A stretch of 64,000 bases of DNA from Streptomyces sp. BA2 (GCF_009769735.1 NZ_WSRO01000002.1:7985001-8049000), one strand, 5' to 3'. Shown: positions 1-8,995, numbered from the stretch's first letter. A program made the numbers and translations. Notes: a model not told the origin generated them from the sequence alone.

Positions 1-1265
1 CCGTCCAGGAACGGGTAGGCCTCGGTGAGCCTGGCCGGGCCCTGGATGAGTTTGTCCTCGGAGACGACGACGAACTCGTCGCCCTTGGTGAGGAAGTAGT
101 GCGCCGTGGAGTCGGAGACGGCCGTGGCCGCCGCGTCCGGCCCGAACCCGAAGGCATCGGGCGCGGCCGTCAGCAGGAACTGCTGGTGGGACGAGCCGCG
201 TGCCAGGTCGACCCTCGTGGGGTCCATGGTGCAGCTGTCCTTGCGGCCGAAGACCACGAGCCTGCCGCCCTCGGCACCGAAGCCGGTGACGTCGCACAAC
301 TCGCCGACCGCCTGTACGAGGCCGGGGTGCAGGATGCTCTCCGCGTCGTGGACGGGGCCATGGCCCTTGTCGGAGAACTCGACGGCCTGGTCGCGCGTGA
401 AGCCCAGATAGGTGTGACCGCCTCGCTTGGCGGCAGGGCCGACGGCGTCGAAACCGTCGCTGAACGGCTTGGGCAGGTGCGGGAACTGATCGGCGATCTT
501 CCTGGGCCCTGCCTCGATGCCGCGCCGCTTGGAGAAGCGGATGAACTCGTCCCCGCGGAAGCCCTCGAAACGTACGTAGGGCGTATCGCTGTCCGGGATC
601 GCCTTGGCCGCGGCCTCGAAGATCCCGCCGCCCGCGTCGAGCGCCTGCTTGGCAGCGCCGCTCAGGGAGCCGAGGACCGAGCCGAGGATGCCGCCGCTGG
701 AGGAGACCACGGTGGCCGTCAGCGCGTCGAACGCCGTGGTCTCGCCGCGGCTCTCCACCCGTTCGAGGCGCCATTGCTGAGCGGGGCGGGCCTCCGCGGC
801 GGGCTTGGCCGCCTGTTCCAGGGTCGCGTCCGGCGCGTTGCTGTCGTCGTGGACGGACAGCAGGTGGCCGCTGTTCACGTTGACCAGCGTGTACCGGTCG
901 TCGCCCGACGCCACCGGCCGCCACAGCTGGGACACCAGCAGATCCTGCCGGGTCTCCGCCGGGCACTGCTGCACCGGCGAGCCCGCGCGGCCGCGGCCGG
1001 TCATGATGTCCATGCGCAGGGCGCTGTGCACGTTCTGCAGCGTCCAGGCGCCCTCCTTGGCGGCGTTGGGCCGCAGATGCCACAACTGGCTGTGCCGGGC
1101 GGTTCCTTGCGGGTGCAGCTCCTGCTGCACGATCGGGACGCTCTGCGCGGTCTTGGCCCCTCGCACTCCCGCGTACAGCCCGCTCGCCTCGTTCTTGAGC
1201 AGGTAGATCCCCTCGGACAACGCATCGGATGACGCACCGGACAACGCATCGGATGACGCAGACAT
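1..1265 (-). CDS. Ricin-type lectin plus hemopexin-like repeat protein (3' end outside window)
   Basis: The frame is open from the ATG at 1265 to the window edge, so the C-terminus is missing. The first ~150 residues contain QXW-type ricin B lectin signatures (IYLLKNEASGLYAG, SQLWHLRP, QQWRLERV) typical of beta-trefoil sugar-binding domains. A linker of ~80 residues follows, then stretches with hemopexin-repeat character (TPYVRFEGFRGDEFIRFSKRRG, HYFLTKGDEFVVVSEDKL). No signal peptide is evident. The N-terminus starts with a direct repeat encoding SSDALSGASSDALS. A purine-rich GGAGG precedes the ATG by about 8 bases. The likely role is carbohydrate or matrix binding; the target is unknown. A domain pair of this kind is also found in toxin-like proteins, so an effector role cannot be excluded. 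Confidence 0.75.
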   Translation of the reverse strand, partial: MSASSDALSGASSDALSEGIYLLKNEASGLYAGVRGAKTAQSVPIVQQELHPQGTARHSQLWHLRPNAAKEGAWTLQNVHSALRMDIMTGRGRAGSPVQQCPAETRQDLLVSQLWRPVASGDDRYTLVNVNSGHLLSVHDDSNAPDATLEQAAKPAAEARPAQQWRLERVESRGETTAFDALTATVVSSSGGILGSVLGSLSGAAKQALDAGGGIFEAAAKAIPDSDTPYVRFEGFRGDEFIRFSKRRGIEAGPRKIADQFPHLPKPFSDGFDAVGPAAKRGGHTYLGFTRDQAVEFSDKGHGPVHDAESILHPGLVQAVGELCDVTGFGAEGGRLVVFGRKDSCTMDPTRVDLARGSSHQQFLLTAAPDAFGFGPDAAATAVSDSTAHYFLTKGDEFVVVSEDKLIQGPARLTEAYPFLD

Positions 1266-1545
1266 TGCCAACCTCCGTGGAAGACGGACAGCGATCCCCC
1301 GAAAGCAGTGATCCCCCGCGTGTGCGCCTCACAGAGTAGGAGCTGGGCCCGATTACCGATACGGGTGGATTTCGGCTGCTATTTACCCCTCAATTACCGG
1401 GACTTGGGGCAGTCATCCGCACGGGCGTACCTCCAGGTGGGCTCAACTCGACGCGCCGGTACGCCAGTTCGTGGGAGGCGCGGCAGGTCGGAACGTGCCT
1501 GTAGTGAGCGGGCCGGTTCTCACTCGTGAGCGATCCGATCCCGTA

Positions 1546-2076
1546 TCAACTGCCGTGCGGCGCGATCCATTTGCGGCTCCGCGCAAGGCCGCCGGAGACC
1601 GGCGCGGGCCCCAGGCCGTCGTCCCCGTCCTCGTGGCGCAGGACCCAGTCGTCGAGGTCACGTGCCGCCTCCAGCGGATTGCCCGCCGCGTACGCCCGCC
1701 ACCAGCCCGCACCGTCGAGTGCTCCGGTGGCGGAGACTTCACCGGGGGAGCGCGGTTCCTCCCGGAAGCAGGACTCGGCGACGGCGAAGCGCGCCCGCGC
1801 CGTGCGCGCGTCCACGCCCAGGACGTCCCCGATGAGCTGCCAGCTCGCGCCGCCGAGCCGCTCGCACACGGCGGCGGCCTCGAAGAAGCGCTGCGCGGCC
1901 CTGAGCACGTGGGCGGCGTCGGCAAGGACCGCTCCGGGGGAGCGCGCGGTGCCGTCGGGGTGCAGCTCGTCTTCGCCGATGGGTACGGCGCCGCGCGCGA
2001 GCCCGGCCAGCTCGCAGGCCTCGTAAGCCATCGCGAGACGCGCTCGGGCCGCGTCCGTGTAGTCCTCGTCCGCCAT
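1546..2076 (-). CDS. Conserved hypothetical protein, helical, HTH-like segment
   Basis: 176 residues from ATG 2076 (MADEDYTDAARARLAMAYEA). The protein is helical and acidic. Its middle (about residues 80-105, WQLIGDVLGVDARTARARF) resembles the helix-turn-helix of small actinobacterial proteins that read a codon-like W-x-x-I-G-x-x-L-G-V motif. The C-terminus is rich in Trp, Asp and Gly with no recognised domain. It lies 11 bp downstream of the TauE/SafE gene on the same strand, so the two may be cotranscribed. Function is not recognised; a regulatory or DNA-binding role is only a guess from the HTH-like segment. Confidence 0.7.
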   Translation of the reverse strand: MADEDYTDAARARLAMAYEACELAGLARGAVPIGEDELHPDGTARSPGAVLADAAHVLRAAQRFFEAAAVCERLGGASWQLIGDVLGVDARTARARFAVAESCFREEPRSPGEVSATGALDGAGWWRAYAAGNPLEAARDLDDWVLRHEDGDDGLGPAPVSGGLARSRKWIAPHGS

Positions 2077-2087
2077 GTCGATCGTCC

Positions 2088-2864
2088 TCAACCGCGCACG
2101 TCGCGCACGAAGTAGAGGACGGTCATCGTCACGGCGGTGGTCAGGATGATGCTCCGTAGCAGCCGGTCGGAGAGGCGGCGTGCGAAGTGGGCGCCGGTGA
2201 AGCCGCCTGCCAGCGCGCCGACCAGCATGGTGGCGAGGATGAGCGGAGAGCTCAGCGCGTCCGATGCGACGAGGAGCAGCGCGGTCGCGCTGAGGTTGAT
2301 GGCCGCGATCTGGGTGACCCGCATCGGATTGCTGACCGCGGTGTCGAGGCCGAGGCCGATGCCCCACAGGGCGAACATCATGATGCCTACGGCGCCGCCG
2401 AAGTATCCCCCGTACAGAGCGAGGAAGAACTGGCCGATCAGGACGGCCCGGGAGCTGATGCTGATCTCGCGGCCGAGCGCGCCGCTCACCGCACGGGAGA
2501 CGCGCCGACCGAAGGCGAGCACCACCGTGGCGAACGCGAGCAGCCACGGCACCGCGGCGTCGAACGACGCGGCGGGGAGCGCGAGGAGCAGGGCGGCGCC
2601 GAGCCCGCCCCCGATCACACTGATGGCCGTCAGCGCCTTGGTGGACGCCGCCCCGACCGGGGCGAGTTCGCGTCGGTAGACCCATCCGCCGGCCACCGCT
2701 CCCGGAACGAGGGCGATGGTCGACGACGCGTTCGCCGTCACGGGCGACAGGCCGACCGCGACCAGGGCGGGCAGCGCCACGAACGTGCCTCCGCCGCCGA
2801 CGGAGTTCAAGGCTCCGGCGGCGGTGCCTGCCACGAGAACGAGGAGTATGTCTGCCACTGCCAC
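2088..2864 (-). CDS. TauE/SafE (TSUP) family membrane permease
   Basis: About 258 residues with seven to eight hydrophobic segments and the family's two half-repeats, each beginning with a Gly-rich, Asn-containing motif (GTAAGALNSVGGGGTFVALPAL near the N-terminus; ALYGGYFGGAVGIMMFALWG in the middle). Members export or import sulfite, sulfonates or other organic anions across the cytoplasmic membrane; the substrate cannot be read from sequence. The start is uncertain: GTG 2864 (VAVADILLV) fits the family start and leaves a longer divergent spacer, while an in-frame ATG at 2900 would add 12 charged residues. It is divergent from a LysR gene, the usual arrangement for a LysR-controlled transporter. 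Confidence 0.85.
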   Translation of the reverse strand: MAVADILLVLVAGTAAGALNSVGGGGTFVALPALVAVGLSPVTANASSTIALVPGAVAGGWVYRRELAPVGAASTKALTAISVIGGGLGAALLLALPAASFDAAVPWLLAFATVVLAFGRRVSRAVSGALGREISISSRAVLIGQFFLALYGGYFGGAVGIMMFALWGIGLGLDTAVSNPMRVTQIAAINLSATALLLVASDALSSPLILATMLVGALAGGFTGAHFARRLSDRLLRSIILTTAVTMTVLYFVRDVRG

Positions 2865-2948
2865 CCGCCGAGCATCGCCCCGTGGCCCGTGGGCCCACAA
2901 TGCGTTATCGGTGTACCCAGCCTAAGGCTGTGCCATAGGCTCACGGGG

Positions 2949-3875
2949 GTGCGCTATGACCTGGACGATCTGCGGCTCTTCCTCGACATCGTGACGGAGG
3001 GGTCGATCACAGCGGGCGCCCGCCGGATGCATCTGAGCCTGCCTTCGGCCAGTGCCAGGGTCCGCTCCCTGGAGCAACAGGCCGGTGTGGCGCTGCTGAT
3101 CCGCGGCCGCAGGGGAGTGCGCCCCACCCCGGCGGGGAGCACGCTGGCCCGGCACGCGCGCGAGGTCCTCGCCCAGACGGTACGGCTCGAGAGCGCGGTC
3201 GCGGGCTACACCCGGTCCCCCGCAGCTCCGCTGACGCTCCTGTGCGGCGGTTCCGCGATGCACCGGCTGGTGCCGCGCGCCCTGATCTCGTTCCTCCGGG
3301 CGCACCCGGACGTCGACGTCACGGTGTCCGAGAGCCGTACGCCGAAGACCGTGCGGAGGCTCGCGGACGGCGAGGCCGACTTGGGTGTGGTCGTCGACGA
3401 CGAGGCACGCGACTGCGGCCTGGCGATGGAACCCCTGGGCGACGACTCCCTCGTCGTGATCGGCCAGGCGGGCGGGATCCTCGCGGGCCGGACCGAACTG
3501 ACCTACCGCGAGGCCGCGGAACACCCGCTGGTCGGCCTCTCCGCCGACTCCTCGCTGGGGCGCTGGATCGAGAAGCACCTCGGCCCGCACGCACCGGTGG
3601 CACGCCACCGGACCAGCGTCGCCCACCTCAACGCGGTCGTCGCCCTCGCGGCGGCCGGCGTGGGCCTCGCGGTGGTACCACGCCGCGCCATCGACCCGAG
3701 CCGGCCCCTCGACGTCTGCGAACTACAGGATCCGTGGGCCCGACGGCAGCACCTGCTGGCGTGGGGCGCCAAGAACCCCTCACCGCCCCCGGCGACGGAA
3801 GCGCTCGCCGAACACTTGCGGCGTGCGGCGCGGGCTGAGGATGGGGAGGCGTGGACCCGTCGTGGTCTGGAGTGA
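2949..3875 (+). CDS. LysR-family transcriptional regulator
   Basis: 308 residues from GTG 2949. The N-terminal winged HTH is clear (YDLDDLRLFLDIVTEGSITAGARRMHLSLPSASARVRSLE, residues 3-42; then GVALLIRGRRGVRPTPAG). A LysR substrate-binding domain follows from about residue 90 (LTLLCGGSAMHRLVPRAL, and LVGLSADSSLGRWIEKHL). The frame is open far upstream of 2949, but that extension is the antisense shadow of the permease gene, so I placed the start where LysR homology begins. It is divergent from the TauE/SafE permease and probably controls it and itself through the ~85-bp shared spacer; the ligand is unknown, perhaps a sulfonate or other organic acid. Confidence 0.9.
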   Translation: MRYDLDDLRLFLDIVTEGSITAGARRMHLSLPSASARVRSLEQQAGVALLIRGRRGVRPTPAGSTLARHAREVLAQTVRLESAVAGYTRSPAAPLTLLCGGSAMHRLVPRALISFLRAHPDVDVTVSESRTPKTVRRLADGEADLGVVVDDEARDCGLAMEPLGDDSLVVIGQAGGILAGRTELTYREAAEHPLVGLSADSSLGRWIEKHLGPHAPVARHRTSVAHLNAVVALAAAGVGLAVVPRRAIDPSRPLDVCELQDPWARRQHLLAWGAKNPSPPPATEALAEHLRRAARAEDGEAWTRRGLE

Positions 3876-4094
3876 GCGGATCGGGCTGGGCAGGGCCGGG
3901 CCGGGAGGGATTTGCTGTGGCGTAAGAGGCGGACCCACGCGATCGTGGGTTGGTGGGCAACTCGGGTAGGTGGAGGTAACTCCTTTATGAATAAGCCGTG
4001 TTGGTGACGGCGGGGGCTCGACGGAGTCCGGTCAACTTCGGCAGGCGCCGGGCGGCTGTACGGGTTGTTTGGCGACGGTGGCGCCGCCGGGGCC

Positions 4095-5111
4095 TTACCC
4101 AGGGGAGACGGTGCTGGCCCGCAGCACGACCTCCCCCCGTACCCGCACCACCCGCGACCTCGCGCCCCGTTCACGAAGGGCCAGGGCGAGTACGTCCCGG
4201 CCCATCCGCGTCAGCGGCAGCGCCACCGTGGTCAGCGGCGGCGTGAGTTCCCCGACCAGGGGGATGTCGTCGAAGCCAGCGAGTGACACGTCGTCCGGTA
4301 CGCGGAGTCCCCGCTCCCGCAGCGCGCCCAGCGCCCCCACGGCCATCACGTCCGTCACCGCGAAGACGCACGTCGGCCGCTGCCCACGCCGCAGCAGTTC
4401 GACCGCCGCCGCATGGCCTCCGTCACGGGTGAAGGCACCCTCCACGATCCGCTCCGGGGGAAGGGCGACCCCCGCGTCGGTCAGTGCCGCGCGGAACCCG
4501 GACAGGCGGTCCGCGACCGTGGTGAGCCGTTCGGGGCCGGTGAGGACGGCGAACTCCCGGTGGCCCAGGGTCAGTAGTGCCCGTGCCAGTGCGCCCGCCC
4601 CCGCGCGGTTCTCGGGCTGCACCGTGTCCACGCGGAGGCTGCGGTGCCGGCTGACCACGGCGACGCGGCCACCGTCACGTATGTAGGGAGCGAGCTCGGA
4701 CGCCAACGACCGTTCCCACGCGGGGTCCTGGAAGCCTGAGCCGATCAGCAGGATCGCGCGGGCCCGCTGCGCCCGCAGCATCGAGACGTACGCGATCTCC
4801 CGTGCCGGGGCGCGGAAGGTGCTGGCCAGCATGACGAGCAGGTCCTGCTCGGCGGCCGCCGCCATGACCCCGCTGGCGATCGCCGCGAAATAGGGGTCGC
4901 CGACGTCGTGACAGATGACCCCGACGGTGTTGTTCGACGAGCTGGCGAGCGCCTGCGCATGGGCGTTGGGGATGTACCCGAGCTGGTCCGCCGCTTCGAG
5001 CACCCGACGCCGCAGGTCCTCGCGGACGCGTGTGGTGCCGTTCAGGGCGCGCGACGCGGTGGCCGGCGAGACCCCGGCGGCGCGGGCCACGGCATGCAGA
5101 GTGACATGCAA
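4095..5111 (-). CDS. LacI-family transcriptional regulator
   Basis: Canonical LacI/GalR protein, 338 residues from TTG 5111. HTH at residues ~4-23 (TLHAVARAAGVSPATASRAL), hinge helix (YIPNAHAQALASSSNN), then the periplasmic-binding-protein-like core (NTVGVICHDVGDPYFAAIASG; CVFAVTDVMAVGAL; VSLAGFDDIPLVGELTPPLTTV). A G-rich ribosome-binding stretch precedes the TTG. The same frame stays open for another 870 bases through a 30-bp repeat array to GTG 5981, so a long Pro/Gly/Arg/Glu-rich N-terminal extension is possible. It is divergent from an ABC transporter whose leader carries GAAAGCGCTTTC, a LacI-type operator, and the same palindrome lies upstream of the ThuA gene; I infer it represses both. 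Confidence 0.9.
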   Translation of the reverse strand: MHVTLHAVARAAGVSPATASRALNGTTRVREDLRRRVLEAADQLGYIPNAHAQALASSSNNTVGVICHDVGDPYFAAIASGVMAAAAEQDLLVMLASTFRAPAREIAYVSMLRAQRARAILLIGSGFQDPAWERSLASELAPYIRDGGRVAVVSRHRSLRVDTVQPENRAGAGALARALLTLGHREFAVLTGPERLTTVADRLSGFRAALTDAGVALPPERIVEGAFTRDGGHAAAVELLRRGQRPTCVFAVTDVMAVGALGALRERGLRVPDDVSLAGFDDIPLVGELTPPLTTVALPLTRMGRDVLALALRERGARSRVVRVRGEVVLRASTVSPG

Positions 5112-5168
5112 CCCACCCCCCCGCCCCCGCCCGGGCCCCACGCCTCGCCCCCGCCCGCGCCCGGCTTG

Positions 5169-5981
5169 GGGGGACTGCGCGGGCGTGCGCTTGGGTGGGG
5201 TCTGGTTTTCGGGTGTGCGTTTGGGTGGGGTCAGGGCTTTAGGCCTTCGCTTGGGTGGGGCCTGGTCGTCGGGCCTACGCCCGGGTGCGGCCTGGTCCTC
5301 AGGCCTACGCCCGGGTGCGGCCTGGTCCTCGGGCCTACGCCCGGTTCCGTGTTGCTCCGCGGGTTCGCGTCCGGTCCCGGGCTTTCCTTCGGGTCCGCGC
5401 CCGGCTCCGGGTATCCCGTCGAGCCCGCGTCCGGTCTGGGAGTCTCTTGCAGGTCCGCGCCCGGCCCCGGGTTTTCCCTGGCGTCCGGGTAGCGTTTTGG
5501 GTTGCTCCTCGGCTCTACGTCCGGTTCCGGCTTGCTCCTCGCGTCCGCGCCCTGCTCCGGCCCGTTCTTCGGGTCCGCTCCCGGCCCGGAGCTCTCCCTT
5601 GCGTCCGCGCCCGGTTTGGGGTGGCTGCTCTGGTCCGGGCCTGGTTTCGGGGTGCCTCTCCTGTCCGTGCCTGGTTGCGGGTTGCTCCTCGGACCTGCTG
5701 CGCCCGGTTCCGGGTTGTTCCTCACGTCCGCGCCCGGGTGCCGATTGCCGATCGCTGGCTCGCCCCGCTCCGGGCAGTTCCTCCAACCCCTGCCCCGCTC
5801 CGGGCTGTTCCTCGCGGGGCCTTCCGGCTCCGGCATCCTCCTCGGGCACACGCCCGGCCCGGGGCTCTCCGGGGCGTCCGCCCCCGGGCGCCGATTGCCG
5901 CTCACCGGGAAACCCCGCTCCAGGCAGCCCCCCGCGGGCCCGCCCCGCCCCAGGTTCCTGCTCGCGCCCTAGCGCCCGCAC
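5169..5981 (-). repeat. Degenerate 30-bp tandem repeat array (decapeptide repeats if translated)
   Basis: About 27 consecutive units of 30 bp; one unit is 33 bp. Read on the minus strand in the frame of the LacI gene, every unit gives a decapeptide close to G-[AT]-G-R-x-x-E-[ED]-Q-P, and the register is kept from GTG 5981 almost to the LacI HTH. The last units become PPKRTPENQT-like. The two nearest-identical units lie around 5275-5335. Because the DNA itself is repetitive and GC-rich, several frames on both strands are open, so openness alone does not prove translation. It is either a disordered N-terminal tail of the regulator or a non-coding repeat between promoter and gene. Confidence 0.75.
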
Positions 5982-6024
5982 CGCGCCCCCCTCGTCTCGC
6001 GTCGCGAAACTTCGAGCCGACCTA

Positions 6025-6054
6025 TTGACCCTGCGGTCAGCCAGTCATTAGCGT
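6025..6054 (+). promoter_or_regulatory. Candidate sigma-70-type promoter of the ABC operon
   Basis: TTGACC at 6025-6030, an 18-base spacer and TAGCGT at 6049-6054 form a plausible vegetative promoter on the plus strand. Transcription would begin near 6061, placing the LacI-type palindrome immediately downstream of the start, a position suited to repression. Confidence 0.45.
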
Positions 6055-6067
6055 GGCGGACACCTTA

Positions 6068-6095
6068 TCAGAAAGCGCTTTCTGAAAGCGGTTTC
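6068..6095. promoter_or_regulatory. LacI-type operator(s)
   Basis: TCAGAAAGCGCTTTCTGA at 6068-6085 is a perfect 18-bp palindrome with the central CG typical of LacI/GalR operators. A second, imperfect copy GAAAGCGGTTTC at 6084-6095 abuts it. The core AGAAAGCGCTTTCT recurs exactly at 14760-14773. It lies between the divergent LacI gene and the ABC operon, the natural site for autoregulation and operon control. Confidence 0.75.
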
Positions 6096-6166
6096 CGCGC
6101 CACCCTCCGCATCATCGAAACTCCGCAACTGCCTCCGAAGTTCGCTGACCGCCAGGGGAGTTCACC

Positions 6167-7030
6167 GTGAGTCAGAGCGCACTGCAGGAAACTCCCGTGA
6201 AAACGGCAGGCGTTGCCGACCGCAGCCGCCCGACCCTGCGACAACGTACCGCCGAGGCGGCCGAGAAGAGCTGGCGTCCGCTCCTCCTGCTACTCGTATG
6301 CTTCGGCGCCTGGTGGCTGATCGCCGCCACCGAGATGGTCGAGGCGTATCTCGTGCCCTCGCCCGGCGCCACCCTTGACGTGATCCTCGACAAGCCGGAC
6401 TATCTCTGGCAGCACAGCTGGGTCACCACGTACGAGACCCTGCTCGGATTCGTCATCGCCGTGGGCGTCGGGATTCTCTCCGCGGTCCTCATGGTCTACT
6501 CGACGACCGTCGAGAAGACGCTCTACCCGATCCTCCTCTTCGCCCAGGTCGTGCCGAAGATCGCGATCGCCCCGCTCTTCGTCGTCTGGCTCGGCTTCGG
6601 GATCGCCCCGAAGATCCTCATCGCCGTGCTCATCGCCTTCTTCCCTGTCGTCATCTCGATGGTGACGGGACTGAAAGCCGTCGACCCGGAGATGCTCCAG
6701 CTTTCCGCCACCATGGGCGCTCGTCCCTGGCAGACCTTCCTCAAGATCCGCTTCCCGGCGTCGCTGCCGCACCTCTTCTCCGGCCTCAAGGTGGCCGTCA
6801 CGCTCGCCGTGACCGGCGCCGTCGTGGGCGAGTTCGTCGGCGCGAACGAAGGCCTCGGATATGTGATCCTCCAGGCCAACGGAAACCTCGACACCCCGAT
6901 GCTCTTCGCGGGGCTGCTCGTCATGTCGTTGATCGGCGTCGTCCTCTTCGTGCTCGTAGAGATCGCCGAGAAGCTGCTCCTGCCGTGGCACGCCAGCCGC
7001 AGGGACGTGGCCGCCACCACGACGTACTGA
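6167..7030 (+). CDS. ABC transporter permease, SsuC/TauC/NMT1-associated type
   Basis: 287 residues from GTG 6167, preceded by AGGGGAG at 6153-6159. After a ~35-residue cytoplasmic tail there are six hydrophobic segments and the conserved binding-protein-dependent-transport loop (DPEMLQLSATMGARPWQTFLKIRFPASLPHLFSGL, residues ~180-215), where the coupling helix contacts the ATPase. This family imports nitrate, sulfonates, taurine, thiamine or riboflavin precursors and related small organics. It is the first gene of a three-gene operon with the binding protein (52 bp downstream) and ATPase. The LacI-type operator upstream hints at a sugar-derived or other catabolic ligand rather than sulfur control. 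Confidence 0.9.
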   Translation: MSQSALQETPVKTAGVADRSRPTLRQRTAEAAEKSWRPLLLLLVCFGAWWLIAATEMVEAYLVPSPGATLDVILDKPDYLWQHSWVTTYETLLGFVIAVGVGILSAVLMVYSTTVEKTLYPILLFAQVVPKIAIAPLFVVWLGFGIAPKILIAVLIAFFPVVISMVTGLKAVDPEMLQLSATMGARPWQTFLKIRFPASLPHLFSGLKVAVTLAVTGAVVGEFVGANEGLGYVILQANGNLDTPMLFAGLLVMSLIGVVLFVLVEIAEKLLLPWHASRRDVAATTTY

Positions 7031-7082
7031 CCCCCGCCCTCCCCCTCCAGCCATGTCCGTCGTACGCGAGAAGGGCCGCCCC

Positions 7083-8111
7083 ATGCACGCGCGCAGACTG
7101 CTCACCGGCCTCGCCCCCCTGGCCCTCGTCGCGGTGACCGCGACGGCCTGCGGCGGCGATGACGACAAGACGAGCACCAGCGACTCCGGCAAGAAGCTCG
7201 ACAAGGTGACGCTGACGCTCAACTGGTATCCGTACGGCGAGCACGCGCCGTTCTACTACGGCGAGAAGCAGAAGATCTTCGAGAAGCACGGCATCGACCT
7301 GGACATCAGGGCGGGCCAGGGATCGCAGAAGACCGTGCAGGCCACCGGCGCCGGGCAAACAGACTTCGGCTGGGCGGACACTCCGGCGGTGCTCGCGGGC
7401 GTCGACCAGGGCGTAGAGGTGAAGAGCCTGGGTGTCTTCCTGCAGACGACGCCCGCCTCCGTGCAGTTCTTCGATGCCCAGGGCATCAAGTCGCCCGCCG
7501 ACCTCAAGGGCAAGACGATCGCGGGCACGGCGGGCGACGCGCTCACCAAGACCTTCCCGATCTTCCTGGCGAAGAACGACATGGAGCTCTCCGACGTCAA
7601 GGTCCAGAACACCGACCCGGCGGGCAAGATCGCCGCGGTGATCTCCGGAAAGACGGACGCGCTGCTCGGGTACGCGAGCGACCAGGGCCCCACCATGCAG
7701 AACAAGGCCAAGAAGGACGTCTCGTATCTGCGCTTCTCCGAGAACGGCCTCAACTTCTACTCCAACGGCCTCATCGCCGGGCCCAAGACCCTTCAGGGCA
7801 GGGGAGATCTGGCCAAGCGCATGACCGCCGCCGTGAGCGAGTCTTGGGCGGCCGCCGAGAAGAGCCCGGAGCCCGCGGTCGCCTCGATGGAGGGCGCCTC
7901 CGAGCAACTGCCGCCCAAGGACGTGCTGTCCGAGCAGTTCAAGACGACGCTGACCCTGCTGCACACCGACGCCACGAAGGGGAAGGCGCCGGGCGCCAAC
8001 ACCGAGGCGGACTGGCAGCAGACCATCGACGTCTTCGCGGAGGCGGGCATGGTCAAGAAGGCCAAGCCCGTCGCGGAGTACTGGGACGCGGCCAAGGGGA
8101 TCAAGGGCTGA
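7083..8111 (+). CDS. NMT1/THI5-like ABC transporter substrate-binding lipoprotein
   Basis: 342 residues from ATG 7083 (GAGAAGG just upstream; an in-frame ATG at 7053 would add 10 residues). The N-terminus is a lipoprotein signal: HARRLL, hydrophobic core, then ATAC with the lipidated Cys at residue 23, followed by an acidic/Ser linker. The mature part opens with LTLNWYPYGEHAPFYYGEKQ, the signature of the NMT1/THI5-like family whose members bind pyrimidine, riboflavin or related ring compounds. Later conserved parts include GQTDFGWADTPAVLAG and a C-terminal TEADWQQTIDVFAEAGMV. It delivers the ligand to the permease encoded upstream. Confidence 0.9.
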   Translation: MHARRLLTGLAPLALVAVTATACGGDDDKTSTSDSGKKLDKVTLTLNWYPYGEHAPFYYGEKQKIFEKHGIDLDIRAGQGSQKTVQATGAGQTDFGWADTPAVLAGVDQGVEVKSLGVFLQTTPASVQFFDAQGIKSPADLKGKTIAGTAGDALTKTFPIFLAKNDMELSDVKVQNTDPAGKIAAVISGKTDALLGYASDQGPTMQNKAKKDVSYLRFSENGLNFYSNGLIAGPKTLQGRGDLAKRMTAAVSESWAAAEKSPEPAVASMEGASEQLPPKDVLSEQFKTTLTLLHTDATKGKAPGANTEADWQQTIDVFAEAGMVKKAKPVAEYWDAAKGIKG

Positions 8112-8125
8112 GGGGCGGCAGGGGA

Positions 8126-8995
8126 ATGGCGAAGGATGCGACTCTCAAGATGAGTGACGAGCCACGCGCGACGGCGGGGGAGCCGGCAGGGGAGGCACCG
8201 GGGGCGGCACCGGGGGAGGCGCGACCGACCGCGGTACGCCTCGATGACGTCGCCGTCCGCTTCCGTACGAAGAAGAAGGACGTCACCGCGTTGCGCGACG
8301 TCTCGCTGAACGTCGGCGCGGGCGAGTTCGTGGCGATCGTCGGGCCTTCGGGCTGCGGCAAGTCCACCCTCCTGAAGCTGGTCGCAGGGCTGCTCGCGCC
8401 CTCGTCGGGCGGTGTACTTCTCAACGGCGAGCAGGTGCGCGGGCCACGCCGCGACATCGGATACGTCTTCCAGCGGGCCGCGCTCCTCGACTGGCGCACG
8501 GCCCGCCGCAACATCCTCCTCCAGGCGGAGATGCGGGGAATCCCCGGAGCCGAGGCACGCGCGCGTGCCGACGAGCTGATCCGCATGACCGGCCTCGGCG
8601 GCTTCGAGGACGCCTATCCGCACGAGCTGTCCGGCGGCATGCAACAGCGCGTCGCGCTCTGCAGGGCGCTGTTGCATGAGCCGCCGGTCCTGCTCATGGA
8701 CGAGCCTTTCGGGGCGCTCGACGCGCTCACGCGCGAGCAGATGAACGTCGAGCTGAACCGGATCTGGCGCGAGACCGGGACCACCGTGCTCCTGGTGACC
8801 CACTCGATCCCGGAGGCCGTCTATCTGGCGGACCGCGTCGTCGTGATGAGCCCGCGCCCGGGAACGGTGGAGGAGATCATCGACGTGGGCCTACCCGCCG
8901 AGCGTTCGTACGCGACGACGCTGGCGACAGCCGAGTTCCGCGAGGGCACCGGGCGCATCCGCGAGCTGCTGGGGGCGGTGTCTGTGCACGACTGA
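8126..8995 (+). CDS. ABC transporter ATP-binding protein, SsuB/TauB type
   Basis: 289 residues from ATG 8126 (GGCAGGGGA upstream), 14 bp after the binding-protein gene. All ATPase motifs are present: Walker A GPSGCGKST, Q-loop FQRAALLDW, signature LSGGMQQR, Walker B VLLMDEPFGALD, switch His in LLVTHSIPEA. The first ~35 residues are a Gly/Glu/Ala-rich extension. It energises the importer formed with the permease and lipoprotein of the same operon. Codons upstream of 8126 in the same frame overlap the lipoprotein gene and are a shadow. Confidence 0.93.
   Translation: MAKDATLKMSDEPRATAGEPAGEAPGAAPGEARPTAVRLDDVAVRFRTKKKDVTALRDVSLNVGAGEFVAIVGPSGCGKSTLLKLVAGLLAPSSGGVLLNGEQVRGPRRDIGYVFQRAALLDWRTARRNILLQAEMRGIPGAEARARADELIRMTGLGGFEDAYPHELSGGMQQRVALCRALLHEPPVLLMDEPFGALDALTREQMNVELNRIWRETGTTVLLVTHSIPEAVYLADRVVVMSPRPGTVEEIIDVGLPAERSYATTLATAEFREGTGRIRELLGAVSVHD

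Noticed and set aside
2187..2948. Extension of the LysR frame upstream to 2187
   Set aside because: The extension is antisense to the TauE/SafE gene and LysR homology starts exactly at GTG 2949.
5255..6028. Plus-strand Arg/Val/Pro-rich ORFs across the 30-bp array
   Set aside because: Open frames are expected in every register of a GC-rich repeat; no start context or domain. The minus frame is preferred only because it joins the LacI gene.
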